A DNA stretch of 64,000 nucleotides, from contig NZ_JAAMFN010000004.1 in the NCBI RefSeq assembly GCF_013376095.1, positions 62,001 to 126,000 of the forward strand. The letters run 5' to 3'. Source of the stretch: Arthrobacter sp. SDTb3-6 (lineage in GTDB: Bacteria; Actinomycetota; Actinomycetes; Actinomycetales; Micrococcaceae). Shown piece after piece: positions 62,460 to 64,000 of this stretch; within the stretch, counting starts at the first letter, position 1; each line of letters starts with the position of its first letter. A program made the position numbers and the translations under genes. The notes below the pieces were generated by a model. The model was not told the DNA's origin. It did no database searches and saw only the letters and a program-made list of their open reading frames with translations.

Positions 62460-63678
62460 AAAGGGCCGGGACCGTGCGCGGCCGGACAATGATCCACAGG
62501 GCGGCCATGGCCAGCAGGATCGCGCTGCCCATGATGACGGCCATGGGCGTTGCGGTGCGCACGCCCACCAGGCCCACCACGGGGGTGATCAACCCCGCGA
62601 AACCGAAGGTGACCGCTCCCAGCAGGGAGGCCGCTGTTCCCGCCTGGCGGCCGTTGCGGGCCAGGCCCAGCACCTGCACGGATGGAAACATGAAGCCGGT
62701 GGCCGCAATGAAGAACCAGAGCGGCACGATCACACCCCACAGGCCAAGGTGCAGCTGGTCAAACACCACCATGGCGGCGGCTGCCACCACCTGGGCCACG
62801 GTGGCCCAGGCAATGACCCACTGCGGGCCGGCGCGGCGCATGAGCCGCGCCGCAGTCTGCACGCCGGCCACCACGCCCAGCGAGTTGGCCGCAAAGAGGA
62901 AGCCGTACTGCTGCGGGGAAAACCCGTAGCTGGCCTGGAACAGGAACGTCGACGCCGAGAGGTAGGTGAACAGGGCGGCGAAATTCAGCCCGCCCACGAA
63001 CAGGGTGCCCACAAAGATCCGGTCGCTGAACACGGTCTTGTAGCGGTCGGTGACACGGACGCCGTCGGACCTGCGCAGGTCACGCGGCCGGGTCTCAACG
63101 ATGAAGACGAAGGCGGCCACCACCACCAGGGCGCCGTAGCCGGCCAGGAACCAGAAGATGCCGGGCCAGTCCATGATGCCCAGCAGCTGGGAACCGATGA
63201 CAGGGGCAAAAATGGGCGCCATGCCGTTGACCAGCGACATGTAGGAGAGCATCCGGACCAGGCGGTAGCCGCCGAACAGGTCGCGGATCATGGCCATGGC
63301 CACCACGCCGCCGCCTGCCGCGCCGATGCCCTGCAGGGCGCGGAAGACCCCCAGCATGGTGATGTCGGTGGACAGGGCCGCGCCGACCGAAGCGGCAACG
63401 TGCAAGGCCGTGGCCAGGATCAGCGGCATCCGTCGGCCGAACTTGTCGCTGAAGGGGCCCACGATCAGCTGGCCGGCGGCAAAGCCGATGGTGGTGGCCG
63501 TCAGTGTCAGCTGCACGGCTGCGGCACTGACGTTGAGTTCGCGGCCGATCCCGGGGAAGGCCGGCAGGTACAGGTCAATCGTGAACGGGCCCAGGGCGGT
63601 GAGCAGGCCCAGCACCAGGACGTAGATGAGTTTTTGCCGGCGGGACAGGCTGTCGCCGGGGTGGGTAATCGGGGTCAA
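62458..63678 (-). CDS. Bcr/CflA-type MFS drug exporter
   Basis: A major facilitator exporter of about 406 residues and 12 membrane helices. Seen: LGLLTALGPFTIDLYLPAFP (first helix, family DxYLPA), GPFSDKFGRRMPLILATALH (motif A) and GAAGGGVVAMAMIRDLFGGY (Bcr/CflA motif). It probably exports small drugs such as bicyclomycin or chloramphenicol, but the substrate is not shown by sequence. TTG 63678 is preferred (AAGGA 10 nt upstream, just before the first helix); ATG 63738 would add 20 residues without a ribosome site. Confidence 0.88.
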   Translation of the reverse strand: MTPITHPGDSLSRRQKLIYVLVLGLLTALGPFTIDLYLPAFPGIGRELNVSAAAVQLTLTATTIGFAAGQLIVGPFSDKFGRRMPLILATALHVAASVGAALSTDITMLGVFRALQGIGAAGGGVVAMAMIRDLFGGYRLVRMLSYMSLVNGMAPIFAPVIGSQLLGIMDWPGIFWFLAGYGALVVVAAFVFIVETRPRDLRRSDGVRVTDRYKTVFSDRIFVGTLFVGGLNFAALFTYLSASTFLFQASYGFSPQQYGFLFAANSLGVVAGVQTAARLMRRAGPQWVIAWATVAQVVAAAAMVVFDQLHLGLWGVIVPLWFFIAATGFMFPSVQVLGLARNGRQAGTAASLLGAVTFGFAGLITPVVGLVGVRTATPMAVIMGSAILLAMAALWIIVRPRTVPAL

Positions 63679-64000
63679 GAACGAAGGATCCTTGCTGGCT
63701 GGAAGAAACGCGGGAAAGGAGGTGCGGGAGCCTGCCATGGCAATATCGCAAAAAAGACGACTGCCTGCCCATGCTATGCGCAAATTGTGCAGGGCCGGAA
63801 TGAAGTGTGGAACAAATGTCCCCATGTCACAAAAGGCCACGACACGCTGGGGGCAACACCGTTGCTGGGGCAGCTATTCCCCGAAGGGTGGAATCTTTGC
63901 CGCCCATGGATGGTAATTTTGTGTTTACGGCAGCGCCGCATCACATGGGCGCAACAAGATTCCGCCGTCCGTGCGAACGGGCGCGGAAGTAAATATTGGA
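63679..64000. other. Promoter-side spacer to the right edge
   Basis: No gene is recognised. The stretch is relatively AT-rich around 63740-63800 and 63910-64000. It should hold the promoter of the MFS gene, and the window may end just before a further gene transcribed rightward. Confidence 0.5.

Overview
The window is GC-rich chromosomal DNA from an actinobacterium. LigA has a long insertion, gatC-gatA-gatB are adjacent, a SAM-IV-type riboswitch precedes sulfur-assimilation genes, many genes use GTG/TTG starts, and many starts lie 6-7 nt after a -10-like hexamer (leaderless style). Together these point to a soil-type Micrococcaceae, most likely Arthrobacter in the broad sense. This assignment is inferred from gene content and style; no search was run.

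Layout. 1-2100 is a decayed strip: a broken small antitoxin-like gene, a strong terminator, and two serine-recombinase remnants in opposite orientation. 2.1-9.9 kb: ligA, an inositol-monophosphatase-like gene, VOC, carboxylesterase, CaiB-type CoA-transferase and GNAT genes. 9.96-13.4 kb: gatCAB (Asp-tRNA(Asn)/Glu-tRNA(Gln) amidotransferase). 13.4-16.6 kb: a PP2C-like/aminoglycoside-phosphotransferase-like pair and pepC. 16.7-21.2 kb: a threonine-degradation locus (LysR regulator, tdh, kbl) plus a DauA-like flavoprotein. 21.3-25 kb: a His-rich charged protein, tandem LysE-family exporters and hutI. 25-34.7 kb: the most distinctive locus, a secreted multidomain GH101 endo-alpha-N-acetylgalactosaminidase divergent from an amino-sugar operon (SIS isomerase/deaminase, ROK kinase, PfkB-type sugar-phosphate kinase, class II aldolase, DeoR regulator). 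34.7-39.8 kb: phosphatase, CPBP protein, VOC protein and the Tex RNA-binding protein. 40-42.7 kb: SAM-IV riboswitch, metY, metX. 42.7-51.1 kb: mixed housekeeping genes including glyS, a lactonase and a YibE/F membrane protein. 51.1-54.2 kb: a type III polyketide synthase, methyltransferase and FAD monooxygenase operon. 54.4-64 kb: dusB, dgt, an ABC exporter, dnaG, two tRNA-Asn genes and a Bcr/CflA-type MFS pump.

How parts work together. GH101 would release the core O-glycan disaccharide (Gal-GalNAc) outside the cell; the adjacent operon can carry GalNAc or galactosamine through tagatose phosphates to triose phosphates under DeoR control. GalNAc-6-P deacetylase, a transporter and a galactoside-cleaving enzyme are not in the window. 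MetX and MetY make homocysteine and appear switched by S-adenosylmethionine. Tdh and Kbl turn threonine into glycine and acetyl-CoA. The PKS trio probably makes a methylated, hydroxylated phenolic lipid or pyrone.

Non-coding structure is rich. Several intergenic spaces carry long hairpins or arrays of short units repeated in both orientations, each array with its own sequence (22.8, 36.4, 46.2 and 50.2 kb), plus a 90-nt tiered hairpin before the YibE/F gene. A 26-nt dispersed element occurs between genes at 5.67 kb and again inside the last codons of gatA.
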